A DNA stretch of 64,000 nucleotides from Rhizobium sp. SSA_523 (lineage in GTDB: Bacteria; Pseudomonadota; Alphaproteobacteria; Rhizobiales; Rhizobiaceae). Position numbers and translations under genes: made by a program. Location: positions 558,001 through 622,000 of the forward strand of contig NZ_CP129381.1 in NCBI RefSeq assembly GCF_030435705.1, given 5' to 3'. The notes under the pieces are model-generated. The model worked only from the letters and a program-made list of their open reading frames with translations, did no database searches and had not been told where the DNA came from. Below are positions 55,708 to 64,000 of the stretch, in pieces. Numbering within the stretch: the first letter of the stretch is position 1; every line of letters begins with the position of its first letter.

Positions 55708-56622
55708 ATGCTCGGTTTCATACGAAAACGCTCCATCGCCAGCCTCATTTCGCTGGTCGGCCTGGTCGTGATGGTGTTCTTCCTGTCGCGCCTGACTGGC
55801 GATCCCGCAGCTTTGTTTCTTCCCGTCGAAGCCTCCGCCGAAATGAAGCAGCAGTTCCGCGAACTGCACGGCCTGAACGATCCCCTGATTGTCCAGTTCG
55901 GCCGCTATGTCGCGGATGTTGTGACCGGCGATCTGGGGGAATCCTATCGCAAGGCCCGCCCGGCCCTGGATGTCGTTCTGGAAGCCTTCATATGGACCCT
56001 GTGGCTCGCCGTCATTACCATGAGCCTGGTCACGAGTGCGGCCATCGTGGTGGGCTCGCTCGCTGCCTTCCGCTCCGGCGGCTTCTTCGACCGGTTCTCC
56101 TCCATGCTATCGCTGATCGGCGCATCCGTGCCGGATTTCTGGCTGGCCATCGTGGCCATCGTCGTCTTTTCGGTCAATCTGGCGATCCTGCCAACCTCCG
56201 GCACAGGCACTGTTCTGCACTGGATCCTGCCGATCGCCGTCCTGTTCGTGCGTCCCTTCGGGATCATCGTTCAGGTCGTGCGCGGCTCGATGATCAGCGC
56301 GCTTTCCTCTGCCTATGTGAAGACGGCAAGGGCCAAGGGCGTGCGCTCCGGCCCGATCATCTTCATCCATGCCTTGCGCAATGCCATGTTGCCCGTCATC
56401 ACGGTCATCGGCGATCAGGCGGCAAGCCTGCTGAACGGTGCGGTCATCGTCGAGACCATTTTCGGCTTCCCCGGCGTCGGCAAGCTGATGATCGATTCCA
56501 TTTTGCAAAGAGACTTCAACGTGGTTCTGGCTGCCATCCTGGTCACGGCGATCGCGATCTTTCTCATGAACCTGCTGATCGATCTGGCCTATGCGCTTCT
56601 CGATCCCCGCATCCGGCATTGA
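55708..56622 (+). CDS. ABC transporter permease, DppB type
   Basis: Inner-membrane permease of 304 residues: MLGFIRKRSIASLISLVGLVVMVFFLSRL split into basic start and first helix, FRELHGLNDPLIVQF, five further helices and the EAA loop KTARAKGVRSGPIIFIHALRNA. The ATG at 55708, 6 bases after GGGAGG, is preferred over the one at 55702, which directly abuts that site. Next gene starts 13 bases after its stop. Confidence 0.9.
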   Translation: MLGFIRKRSIASLISLVGLVVMVFFLSRLTGDPAALFLPVEASAEMKQQFRELHGLNDPLIVQFGRYVADVVTGDLGESYRKARPALDVVLEAFIWTLWLAVITMSLVTSAAIVVGSLAAFRSGGFFDRFSSMLSLIGASVPDFWLAIVAIVVFSVNLAILPTSGTGTVLHWILPIAVLFVRPFGIIVQVVRGSMISALSSAYVKTARAKGVRSGPIIFIHALRNAMLPVITVIGDQAASLLNGAVIVETIFGFPGVGKLMIDSILQRDFNVVLAAILVTAIAIFLMNLLIDLAYALLDPRIRH

Positions 56623-56635
56623 GGGGAGCCGTCCC

Positions 56636-57574
56636 ATGAGCATTCCCGCCCCCCGTCTTGCAGACCAGGCAGAGGTTCTCGCCGAGGAAGCCTCGTTTCC
56701 CCGCCGTCTTTTCCGCATGCTGCTGGCCGATAAATTCGCACTCTTCGCCGCCGCCTTCCTGCTGCTGATGATTTTGCTCGCGCTGATCGGACCCGCCTGG
56801 CTGGCAGAGGAGGCGGTGAAGCAGAACCTGCGCGGCCGCAACCTGCCGCCGTTCAATTTCGACCGTCCCTTCCTGTGGTGGCTGGGCGCCGACGCTCTGG
56901 GACGGCCGCTTCTGGCCCGCATCATCGTCGCGGCACAGAACACGCTGCTGGTCGCCGCCGGGGCGGTCCTGATGTCGGCCCTGGTCGGCACCTTCCTCGG
57001 CTTGATCGCCGGCTATGCCTCGCCGCGTGTCAGCCAGGTCATCATGCGTCTCGCCGACGTGATCATGTCCTTCCCCTCGCTGCTGATCGCGGTCATCGTC
57101 CTCTATCTGCTCGGCTCGTCCATCGTGAACCTGATGGTCGTTCTGTCGATCACCCGAATTCCGGTCTATCTGCGCACGACGCGCGCGGAAGTGCTGGAAA
57201 TCCGAGAGCGCATGTTCGTCCAGGCGGCCCGCGTCATGGGAGCTTCAGACAGGCGGATTCTCTTCCGGCATATCCTGCCGATCGTCTTCCCGACCCTTAC
57301 CACCCTCGCGACCCTCGATTTCGCTTACGTCATGCTGGCCGAAAGTGCGCTCTCCTTTCTCGGCATCGGCATCCAGCCGCCCGATATCACCTGGGGCCTC
57401 ATGATCTCGCAGGGGCGCCAGTATCTTACCAATGCCTGGTGGCTATCCTTCTGGCCCGGGCTTGCCATCATTCTCACCACGCTGTCGCTGAACCTTCTGT
57501 CCAACTGGCTGCGGATCGCGCTGGACCCGTCACAGCGCTGGCGGCTTGAAATGAAAGGGTCCGCGAATGGCTGA
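56636..57574 (+). CDS. ABC transporter permease, DppC type
   Basis: 312 residues; N-terminal helix FALFAAAFLLLMILLALIG, the DALGRPLLARII segment, EAA loop QAARVMGASDRRILFRHILP and AESALSFLGIGIQPPDITWG as DppC signature. GGGAG precedes the ATG at 56636; open frame further upstream overlaps the DppB-type gene. Its 3' end overlaps the ATPase gene by 8 bases, so translation is coupled. Confidence 0.9.
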   Translation: MSIPAPRLADQAEVLAEEASFPRRLFRMLLADKFALFAAAFLLLMILLALIGPAWLAEEAVKQNLRGRNLPPFNFDRPFLWWLGADALGRPLLARIIVAAQNTLLVAAGAVLMSALVGTFLGLIAGYASPRVSQVIMRLADVIMSFPSLLIAVIVLYLLGSSIVNLMVVLSITRIPVYLRTTRAEVLEIRERMFVQAARVMGASDRRILFRHILPIVFPTLTTLATLDFAYVMLAESALSFLGIGIQPPDITWGLMISQGRQYLTNAWWLSFWPGLAIILTTLSLNLLSNWLRIALDPSQRWRLEMKGSANG

Positions 57575-59174
57575 TCACCTGCTGGAGGTGCGCAACCTCT
57601 CGGTCGAATTCCACACGGCTGCCGGCGTGGTGAAGGCGGTGCGCAATATCTCCTATCATCTTGATCGGGGCGAGACGCTTGCCATCCTCGGCGAGAGCGG
57701 ATCGGGCAAATCGGTGTCGTCCTCGGCCATCATGAACCTGATCGACATGCCGCCCGGCCGGATCACGTCGGGTGAAATCCTGCTCGACGGGCAGGATCTG
57801 CTGACCATGCGCCCCGAGGCCCGCCGGGACGTGAACGGCAAGCGGATCGCCATGATCTTCCAGGATCCGCTCAGCCATCTCAACCCGGTCTACACCGTCG
57901 GCTGGCAGATTTGCGAGGCAATGACCGCCCATGGCATGCCGGCGAGAAAGGCCGAGGCAGAGGGACTGCGCCTGCTCGGCCGTGTCGGCATCCCGGATCC
58001 GCAGGCGGCAATGGAGAAATATCCGCATCAGTTTTCCGGCGGGCAGCGCCAGAGGGTCATGATCGCCATGGCGCTGGCACTGAAACCGGATTTGCTGATT
58101 GCTGACGAACCGACGACAGCGCTGGATGTGACGGTGCAGGCGGAGGTTCTGTCGCTGCTGAAAGAGCTGCAGCAGGAGATCGGCATGGGCATCCTGATCA
58201 TCACCCATGATCTCGGCGTTGTTGCCGAGCTCGCCGACCGGGTCGTGGTCATGGAAAAAGGCGTCCTGGTGGAAAGCGGCAGCGTCCGCGATGTCTACAA
58301 GAACCCGCAGCACGATTATACGCGCCGGCTGATTGCGGCCGCGCCCGGGCGGGGCGCGATGCATGAGGACGAGCCACGCGGCGACCTGCTTCTCACTGTG
58401 CGCGATGTGCGAAAATCCTACGGCGCCTTCGAGGCGCTGAAAGGTGTGTCTTTCGATCTTGCCGCCGGTCAAACCCTGGCGATCGTCGGCGAAAGCGGCT
58501 CCGGCAAATCGACACTGGCCCGCGTTCTCTTGCGTCTGGACGAGCCCGACAGCGGCAGCGCGCATTGGCAGGGCAGGGATCTTTTCACCTTGTCGCCTGC
58601 CGAACTCTACAAGCTGCGGCGGGACCTGCAGATGGTCTTCCAGGACCCGACGCAATCGCTCAACCCACGCATGACCGTCTACCAGCTCATTTCCGAGGCC
58701 TGGGCAATCCATCCGGACATCCTGCCCAGATCAGGATGGAAGGAGCGGGTCGCGGAACTTCTGCACCAGGTTGGACTGTCCCCGGAGCATAGCCGGCGCT
58801 ATCCGCACCAGTTTTCCGGCGGCCAGCGCCAGCGCATCGCCATTGCCCGTGCGCTCGCGCTCGAGCCACGGCTCATCATCTGCGACGAGGCGGTTTCGGC
58901 CCTGGACGTGTCCGTCCAGGCGCAGGTCATCGATCTGCTGGACCGGCTTCGCAAGGAAACCGGAATCTCCTTCATCTTTATTGCCCATGATCTGCCGGTC
59001 GTGCGTGATTTCGCCGATCAGGTCATGGTGATGCGGCAGGGGCAGATCGTGGAAATGGGCGGCGTACGAGAGATCTTCGAACGACCGCGCGAGCCTTACA
59101 CGCAAGCGCTTCTGGCAGCCAGCCTGGAGCCCGATCCCGACATTCAGGCTGCAAGGCGGCTCGGCCGCAGCTAG
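57567..59174 (+). CDS. ABC transporter double ATPase, DppD-DppF fusion type (second)
   Basis: 535 residues with two nucleotide-binding domains: Walker A GESGSGKS at 42-49, signature FSGGQRQR, Walker [13 protein letters not shown]; then Walker [10 protein letters not shown], signature FSGGQRQR and Walker [13 protein letters not shown]. It parallels the fused ATPase at 3987-5711 but is 39 residues shorter and clearly divergent. The gene follows the permeases and precedes the DapA-type lyase by 29 bases. Confidence 0.92.
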   Translation: MADHLLEVRNLSVEFHTAAGVVKAVRNISYHLDRGETLAILGESGSGKSVSSSAIMNLIDMPPGRITSGEILLDGQDLLTMRPEARRDVNGKRIAMIFQDPLSHLNPVYTVGWQICEAMTAHGMPARKAEAEGLRLLGRVGIPDPQAAMEKYPHQFSGGQRQRVMIAMALALKPDLLIADEPTTALDVTVQAEVLSLLKELQQEIGMGILIITHDLGVVAELADRVVVMEKGVLVESGSVRDVYKNPQHDYTRRLIAAAPGRGAMHEDEPRGDLLLTVRDVRKSYGAFEALKGVSFDLAAGQTLAIVGESGSGKSTLARVLLRLDEPDSGSAHWQGRDLFTLSPAELYKLRRDLQMVFQDPTQSLNPRMTVYQLISEAWAIHPDILPRSGWKERVAELLHQVGLSPEHSRRYPHQFSGGQRQRIAIARALALEPRLIICDEAVSALDVSVQAQVIDLLDRLRKETGISFIFIAHDLPVVRDFADQVMVMRQGQIVEMGGVREIFERPREPYTQALLAASLEPDPDIQAARRLGRS

Positions 59175-59203
59175 AGACAGTTCGTCTGCAAAGGAGTTTC
59201 TCA

Positions 59204-60094
59204 ATGTCCGCCAAGGCCTACGTCGCCCTCGTCACCTGCTTCAATGACGATGAGACCATCAATTTCGAAGCCACGCGCGCCCAGGTGCGCCGCCAGGTCG
59301 AGGCCGGCAACAACATCATGTGCGCCGGAACCAATGGCGATTTTACCGCGCTGACATTCGAGGAAAAGGTTCACCTGACGGAGCATGTCGTTGATGAAGT
59401 TGCGGGCCGGGCAAGCGTCATCGTCAATGCCGGCATGCCCGCCACCTTCGAGACCATCAAGCTCGCCAAGGCGTTCGACAGGATCGGCGTCGATGGCATC
59501 GCCGTCATCACGCCCTTCTTCATCGCCTGCACGCAGGACGGCCTGATCCGCCACTTTTCCACCGTTGCCGATGCCGTGAAGACCCCGGTCTATCTCTACG
59601 ACATTCCGGCCCGCACGCAGAACCATATCGAACCGGAGACCGCCCGCGTGCTGGCCGCCCACGGAAATATTGCCGGTATCAAGGATTCCGGCGGGGCGCA
59701 GCAGACACTGGAAGCCTATCTCGGCGTGGCGCGATCCGTGCCGGATTTCGCCGTCTATTCCGGTCCCGACCATCTTGTCCTCTGGTCGCTGCAAAATGGC
59801 GCTGCCGGCTGCATTTCCGGCCTTGGCAATGCCCTGCCGCAGGTGCTTTCCGCCATGATCCAAGCCTATAATCGCGGCGACATCGACGAGGCGGAGCGCC
59901 AGCAGGCGATCTATACCGCCTTCCGGACCGATCTCTACGCGCTTGGTTTTGCGCCCGCCATGGTCAAGCGGGCTCTCTATCTTCAGGACCCGAGCGTTGG
60001 CGCCAGCCGGCAGCCGGCGCTTCTGCCCGACCCGGAGCAGGACGCCCGGATCCGTGACATTCTGGTCCGCTACGGGATCCTGACCGCCGCCTGA
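59204..60094 (+). CDS. DapA/NanA-family class I lyase (second)
   Basis: 296 residues, TIM barrel with Schiff-base Lys K160 in IAGIKDSGG and catalytic Tyr Y132 in VYLYDIPAR. The pyruvate-binding motif is AGTNGDF in place of GTTGE. Being in one operon with a sugar-type importer, and in one locus with a sialidase-like protein and a four-carbon acid kinase, it is a plausible N-acetylneuraminate-lyase-like enzyme for a 3-deoxy-2-ketoacid. AAGGAG lies about 9 bases before the ATG. Confidence 0.83.
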   Translation: MSAKAYVALVTCFNDDETINFEATRAQVRRQVEAGNNIMCAGTNGDFTALTFEEKVHLTEHVVDEVAGRASVIVNAGMPATFETIKLAKAFDRIGVDGIAVITPFFIACTQDGLIRHFSTVADAVKTPVYLYDIPARTQNHIEPETARVLAAHGNIAGIKDSGGAQQTLEAYLGVARSVPDFAVYSGPDHLVLWSLQNGAAGCISGLGNALPQVLSAMIQAYNRGDIDEAERQQAIYTAFRTDLYALGFAPAMVKRALYLQDPSVGASRQPALLPDPEQDARIRDILVRYGILTAA

Positions 60095-60110
60095 ACCCGG
60101 CCTTTCGCGT

Positions 60111-60129
60111 CCGGCCTCCCGCGGGCCGG
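60111..60129 (+). terminator. Hairpin after the DapA-type gene
   Basis: CCGGCC at 60111-60116 pairs with GGCCGG at 60124-60129, 16 bases after the stop, in the short gap between convergent genes. No T-run; modest support. Confidence 0.35.
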
Positions 60130-60165
60130 CGCTCGTCACTACTGGTCGTATTGCCCGCAGAATTG

Positions 60166-62160
60166 TCAGCTGCCGGTCTGCGTATGCTCCGGCGCGCCGA
60201 GCACCAGCGAGGTCTCGGGCATCTGGACCACTTGCAGGTAGCGGTCGAACTGCACCAGGACATCGGCAATGATCTGGTCGCGTCCCATTCCCATCACATC
60301 ATATCCGCGGCTTCCGTCGCTGAAATAGGTGCGGGCCTCGGACCTGTGCTCCTGCCGCGTGGCCTCCAGCGCGGAAAAGGCCGGCAGCCTGAAGCGGGCG
60401 GGCTGTACGCCATAGACGAAGTCCCGCACGCCTTCGGCGGGCACTGTCAGGCTGACGGTGTGTTCCTGCGGATCGTGGGCGACCGTGGCGCGCCGTCCGC
60501 GCCGCTCCAGTTCCTGCGCCACATCCTTCAGCGCCGGCGTCACCGTATCGGCCAGAAAGCGCTGCACGTCGGCTTCCGTCGGTGCGTTCAGGATCAGGCT
60601 CAACCGCCGCTGCCAGGTCAGGCCGGCGGCGGGGGCCGCCTGCGGCTGGCTGCCGCCGAGGCTGATGCGGCTCTGGGCAAGATCCGAGGACATGCCCTTA
60701 AACAGCGCCCAGACGAGAAGAAGCATGATCAACGAGAAGGGCAGGGCGGTGGCGATGGTGGCCGATTGCAGGGCGGCAAGTCCGCCCGTCAGCAGCAGAA
60801 CCCCTGCGATAATGCCTTCGAGCGAACACCAGAAGACCCGCTGGATGGTCGTTGTTTCCGTCTCGCCGCCGGCGGCGATCGTATCGACGACCAGAGAACC
60901 GGAGTCCGAGGAGGTGATGAAGAAGACAGCCACCAGCAGCACGGCGAGTGTGGAGGTGACGGTCGGCAGCGGCAGATACTGGAAGAACTGGAAGAGGGCG
61001 ATGGAGAGATCATCCTGCACGGCCACGTGCAGCGCTCCCTGCGCCACCGTCGTATCGATGAAAAGCGCCGTATTGCCGAACACCGTCATCCAGAAAAAGG
61101 TGAAGCCGGCGGGGATGAACAGAACCGCGGTCACGAATTCGCGCACCGTGCGGCCCCGCGAGATGCGGGCGATGAACATGCCGACAAAAGGCGACCAGGA
61201 AATCCACCAGGCCCAGTAGAACAAAGTCCAGGCATCGATCCATGGCCGCGGTTCATAGGCATAGATATTGAAGGTCCGCAGCACGATCGAATCGAGGTAG
61301 AAACCAATATTCTGGACGAAGTCCCGCAACAATTGCGCGGTCGGCCCGACGGCAAGGACGAAGACCATCAGCAGGACGGCGATCATCAAATTGAGCTCGC
61401 TGAGGCGCCGGATGCCCTTGTCGACACCGGTGACGACGGAAATAGTCGCCGTCATGGTGATCACGGCGATCAGGATGAGCTGGACGGTGACACTGTTCGG
61501 CAATCCGAGCAGGTAGTTCAACCCGGCATTGATCTGCAGAACGCCGAAACCAAGCGATGTGGCGATCCCGAACAGAGTGCCGCAGATCGCAAATATATCC
61601 ACGGCATGGCCGATCGGGCCATGAATGCGGTTCTTCAGCAGAGGATAGAGGCCGGAGCGCACCGTCAGAGGCAGATTATAGCGATATCCGAAATAGGCGA
61701 GCGACAGGCCCACGACGGCATAGATTGCCCAGGCGTGGATCCCCCAGTGGAAGAAGGTGACACTCATGGCCTGGCGCTGGGCGGCAACGCTCAGCGGCTG
61801 TGCTTCCGGGGGCGCGGCGAAATGCGTGATAGGCTCGCCAACGGAAAAATACATGAGACCTATGCCCATGCCGGCGGCAAACAGCATGGCGATCCAGGAC
61901 AGATACTGGAAATCCGGCAGCGAATCCTCCGGTCCCAGCTTGAGATTTCCGTACTGGCTTGTCGCGAGAAACAGGACCGAAAATATGAAGATCGCCACCG
62001 CCAGCAAATAAAGCCAGCCGAATGTGCTCAAGATCCAGGCCTGGACTTCGGCAAACACAGTTTCCGCATTATCGGGAAAAAGAATGCCGATCGTCAGGAA
62101 GATCACGGTGACAACCACGGCGCCGATAAATACAGGCGGGTTCATGACGAGCTTCGGCAT
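60166..62160 (-). CDS. betT: BCCT family choline/betaine transporter, BetT-like
   Basis: Proton- or sodium-driven uptake of choline or betaine. 664 residues with twelve hydrophobic helices; marks are [24 protein letters not shown] split over helix 3, [29 protein letters not shown], and the [23 protein letters not shown] substrate/coupling region. The glycine run M-G-I-G-L and the aromatic box W-A-W-W-I-S-W are intact. A long C-terminal tail of about 150 residues is as in E. coli BetT, where it senses osmolarity. ATG 62160 has AAGGA upstream; frame open to 62223. Confidence 0.9.
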   Translation of the reverse strand: MPKLVMNPPVFIGAVVVTVIFLTIGILFPDNAETVFAEVQAWILSTFGWLYLLAVAIFIFSVLFLATSQYGNLKLGPEDSLPDFQYLSWIAMLFAAGMGIGLMYFSVGEPITHFAAPPEAQPLSVAAQRQAMSVTFFHWGIHAWAIYAVVGLSLAYFGYRYNLPLTVRSGLYPLLKNRIHGPIGHAVDIFAICGTLFGIATSLGFGVLQINAGLNYLLGLPNSVTVQLILIAVITMTATISVVTGVDKGIRRLSELNLMIAVLLMVFVLAVGPTAQLLRDFVQNIGFYLDSIVLRTFNIYAYEPRPWIDAWTLFYWAWWISWSPFVGMFIARISRGRTVREFVTAVLFIPAGFTFFWMTVFGNTALFIDTTVAQGALHVAVQDDLSIALFQFFQYLPLPTVTSTLAVLLVAVFFITSSDSGSLVVDTIAAGGETETTTIQRVFWCSLEGIIAGVLLLTGGLAALQSATIATALPFSLIMLLLVWALFKGMSSDLAQSRISLGGSQPQAAPAAGLTWQRRLSLILNAPTEADVQRFLADTVTPALKDVAQELERRGRRATVAHDPQEHTVSLTVPAEGVRDFVYGVQPARFRLPAFSALEATRQEHRSEARTYFSDGSRGYDVMGMGRDQIIADVLVQFDRYLQVVQMPETSLVLGAPEHTQTGS

Positions 62161-62492
62161 TAGCCATTCCTTGCGATGTTCTTCTTTGGAACCCTTATCT
62201 GCCGCAGCTGAATGACCTTTCAAGTGTCAGACAGCCACAACCGCGTCCCGGCTCGCATTTCCTCTCGCCCCCGGTCCGTCCGGGCGTCTTTTGGCGTTGA
62301 CATTGATGATGCTGCCCCTTGTCGCGGCGGCTTCCTGCGCCACCTAAAGTGCAACGCGTGGCGGGATAGGTCACCGCCGCGATGGCGGCGTCGAATGCCG
62401 CTGACATCGACCGCCCATCCGGGCGGTGAAAATCCGGACATTGTCACTGTTGAGCGCCTGGGCGTGGGAAGATTTCGAAGGGATAGGGTATC
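62161..62492. other. Divergent region between BetT-type and OsmF-type genes
   Basis: 332 bases, no gene. Contains two hairpins, CGCCGC-GATG-GCGGCG at 62375-62390 and ACCGCCC-ATCC-GGGCGGT at 62410-62427. Either could be a terminator-like or regulatory element; no consensus promoter or BetI-type site was recognised. Confidence 0.4.
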
Positions 62493-63410
62493 GTGAAAAT
62501 GTTTGCAAAACTGCTGATGGCGGCCACGGTTTCCGCCATGACGGCGCTCGGCGCGCAGGCGGCTGATCCGGTCGTTGTTTCGTCGAAGCTGGATACGGAA
62601 GGTAGCGTCCTTGGAAACGTCATCATCCAGGCGTTGAAGGCCAAGGACATTCCCACCGAGAGCAAGATCCAGCTGGGCGCAACGCCGATCGTTCGGCAGG
62701 CGATCACCCAGAACCAGATCGACCTCTATGTGGAATATACGGGCAATGCCGCGTTCTTCTTCAACAAGGCTGATCTTCCCGTCTGGAACAAGGCGGACGA
62801 AGGCTATGAGACGGCAAAGAAGCTCGATTACGACGCCAACAAGATCGTCTGGCTGACGCCGGCCCAGGCAAACAACACCTGGGCGATCGCCATCAGATCC
62901 GATATCGCCGAGGCCAATTCGCTGAAGACCATGTCCGATCTCGGCAAGTACATTGCCGGTGGCGGCCAGATCAAGCTTGCAGCCTCGTCGGAATTCGTCA
63001 CCTCCGCCGCGGCCTTGCCAGCCTTCCAGAAAACCTATGGGTTCGAACTCAAATCCGATCAGCTGATCACCCTTGCCGGCGGCGATACGGCCGCAACCAT
63101 TGCCGCAGCCGCACAACAGACCTCCGGGGCGAATGCTGCCATGGTTTATGGCACGGATGGCGGCATCGCGCCCTCCGGCCTGGTGGTGATGGAAGACGAC
63201 AAGGGCGTTCAGCCGGTCTATCTCCCCACGCCGATCATCCGCGAGGAGGTTTTGAAGGCCTATCCGCAGATCGCGGAGATCTTGAAGCCGGTCTTCGAGG
63301 CGCTTGATCTGAAGTCCCTGCAGGAGATGAACGGTCGCGTCCAGGTGGGCGGCGAGCCGGCGGATGCGGTTGCCGGCGATTTCCTGGCATCGCATGGCTT
63401 TGCCAAGTAG
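62493..63410 (+). CDS. osmF: Glycine betaine/choline-type substrate-binding protein, OsmF/YehZ-like
   Basis: 305 residues. Signal peptide FAKLLMAATVSAMTALGAQAAD; mature part matches the OpuAC/OsmF group: VVVSSKLDTEGSVLGNVIIQAL, QNQIDLYVEYTGNAAFFF, AQANNTWAIAIRSDIAEA and YLPTPIIREEVLKAYPQI. It binds betaine or a similar compatible solute. Start GTG 62493; ATG 62499 is possible. The permease begins 101 bases downstream after a strong hairpin. Confidence 0.88.
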   Translation: MKMFAKLLMAATVSAMTALGAQAADPVVVSSKLDTEGSVLGNVIIQALKAKDIPTESKIQLGATPIVRQAITQNQIDLYVEYTGNAAFFFNKADLPVWNKADEGYETAKKLDYDANKIVWLTPAQANNTWAIAIRSDIAEANSLKTMSDLGKYIAGGGQIKLAASSEFVTSAAALPAFQKTYGFELKSDQLITLAGGDTAATIAAAAQQTSGANAAMVYGTDGGIAPSGLVVMEDDKGVQPVYLPTPIIREEVLKAYPQIAEILKPVFEALDLKSLQEMNGRVQVGGEPADAVAGDFLASHGFAK

Positions 63411-63443
63411 AGTTACAGGCTCTTGACCTGCGCTTCTGGTTTG

Positions 63444-63466
63444 GCCCGGACGACCTTCGTCCGGGC
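63444..63466 (+). promoter_or_regulatory. Intercistronic hairpin after the OsmF-type gene
   Basis: GCCCGGACGA and TCGTCCGGGC form a perfect 10-bp stem around CCT, followed by TTTCC. It lies 34 bases after the binding-protein stop and 44 bases before the permease start. It may act as partial terminator or mRNA stabiliser. Confidence 0.65.
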
Positions 63467-63510
63467 TTTCCGGTAGACGATAAGACGGAAATTGCAAGCA
63501 GCATCCGCCC

Positions 63511-64000
63511 ATGGCCAATCCGACGCACAAGGCACTGACCGCAGAGCCTATCCGACGCATCGACAAACTGGGTGCGATCCTGCTGCCGATCATTCTGCTT
63601 GGCCTGTTCGCCGAGCCCTTTGCGCTCTCGCGCGCGAACCGGATTGTCGCGGCGCAACCCGTTTTGCTGTTCGATGCCTTGCCGGCGTGGCAGGCCGGAG
63701 GTGCGATGGCCGGCATTGTTCTTGCGGGCCTGATGCTGATCCTGCCCACCCGCACCACCCTCAGGCTGTCTCTCGCCAGCCTGGCCATCGCTGTGTTGAC
63801 CCTGCTTCTCGGACAGGCGGCGGCTAACCTGCTGCCGGAGGCGAACCGCTATGCGCGCGTCTCGCCCGGCGGCGGCTACTGGCTGATGCTGTTCGGTTTT
63901 TCCATCGCGCTTGCGGATTCCATCGCAAGGCTTCGTCTAGGGCCGGGCAGGCGGATCGGCCTTTTGGCCGTCGCTCTGCTGGCGCTTGCCGCCCTCCTGG
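63511..64000 (+). CDS. Betaine-type ABC permease, YehY-like (C-terminus outside window)
   Basis: Open from ATG 63511 to the window end, 163 codons visible. Starts MANPTHKALTAEP and shows hydrophobic helices LGAILLPIILLGLF, MAGIVLAGLMLILPT, LASLAIAVLTLLLG, YWLMLFGFSIALADS and LLAVALLALAALL. An extra N-terminal membrane block before the transport domain is characteristic of YehY-type permeases that work with OsmF/YehZ. The permease domain itself lies outside the window, so the assignment relies on context and this N-terminal form. Confidence 0.75.
   Translation, partial: MANPTHKALTAEPIRRIDKLGAILLPIILLGLFAEPFALSRANRIVAAQPVLLFDALPAWQAGGAMAGIVLAGLMLILPTRTTLRLSLASLAIAVLTLLLGQAAANLLPEANRYARVSPGGGYWLMLFGFSIALADSIARLRLGPGRRIGLLAVALLALAALL

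Noticed and set aside
60151..62163. Open frame of 670 codons opposite the BetT-type gene
   Set aside because: Composition is charged and repetitive without any recognisable domain; the minus-strand transporter is well supported.

Overview
The window looks like a piece of a Rhizobiales (Rhizobiaceae-type) alphaproteobacterial genome. The bulk base composition is GC-rich, AT-richness is confined to promoter regions, and the gene families are typical of rhizobia and agrobacteria: several solute-uptake ABC systems each tied to sugar-acid enzymes, HWE-type histidine kinases, a STAS-CheY-CheA-CheW chemotaxis block and FadR-type GntR regulators. I see no ribosomal, tRNA, phage or transposase genes. 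A catabolic region of a chromid, megaplasmid or chromosome is a reasonable inference.

Region 1 (1-14.7 kb) is a sugar-acid catabolic locus. On the minus strand lie an SDR dehydrogenase (cut by the window edge), an aldose-1-epimerase, two enolase-superfamily dehydratases and an Opp/Dpp-type ABC importer (one fused double ATPase, two permeases, a Tat-exported binding protein). Divergently on the plus strand lie an RraA/HMG-type aldolase, a FadR-type GntR regulator, an SMP-30 lactonase, a DapA-type lyase and a zinc alcohol dehydrogenase. A palindrome overlaps the -35 box in the divergent region.

Region 2 (14.7-23.7 kb) holds an Fnr/FixK-type regulator, a small exported Cys protein, a chemotaxis operon (STAS, CheY, CheA, a frameshifted CheW, MCP, CheW; no cheR, cheB or cheD in the window) and an arginase.

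Region 3 (23.7-38.9 kb) is the clearest pathway: a sulfoquinovose sulfo-Entner-Doudoroff cluster. It encodes a CUT1 ABC importer, a sulfoquinovosidase carrying the K-E-R-W-Y residue set, an SQ dehydrogenase, an SGL lactonase, an SG dehydratase, a KDSG aldolase and a TauE-type exporter. It is headed by a divergent LacI regulator with two matching operators lying on both promoters. Glycerol kinase and a second HpcH/HpaI aldolase follow on the same strand, which fits use of the glycerol released from sulfoquinovosyl glycerol. No sulfolactaldehyde dehydrogenase or reductase is seen in the window.

Region 4 (39-48.2 kb) holds an AI-2E family membrane protein, an FdhF/YdeP-type molybdoprotein, an M20 amidohydrolase, a PilZ protein, and a three-gene light/stress signalling operon (LOV histidine kinase, single-domain response regulator, GAF/PAS HWE kinase).

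Region 5 (48.4-60.1 kb) is a second uptake-and-catabolism locus: four-carbon acid sugar kinase, FadR-type GntR regulator, iron alcohol dehydrogenase, PdxA2-type dehydrogenase, cytoplasmic sialidase-like beta-propeller protein, a complete Dpp-type importer and a DapA-type lyase. Read together, the genes suggest degradation of a glycosidically linked 3-deoxy-2-ketoacid to pyruvate and a four-carbon acid; this is a hypothesis.

Region 6 (60.1-64 kb) is osmoprotection: a BetT-type choline/betaine carrier, divergent from an OsmF/YehZ-type binding protein and the start of its permease. All four periplasmic binding-protein genes in the window are followed at once by a strong hairpin before the next transporter gene.
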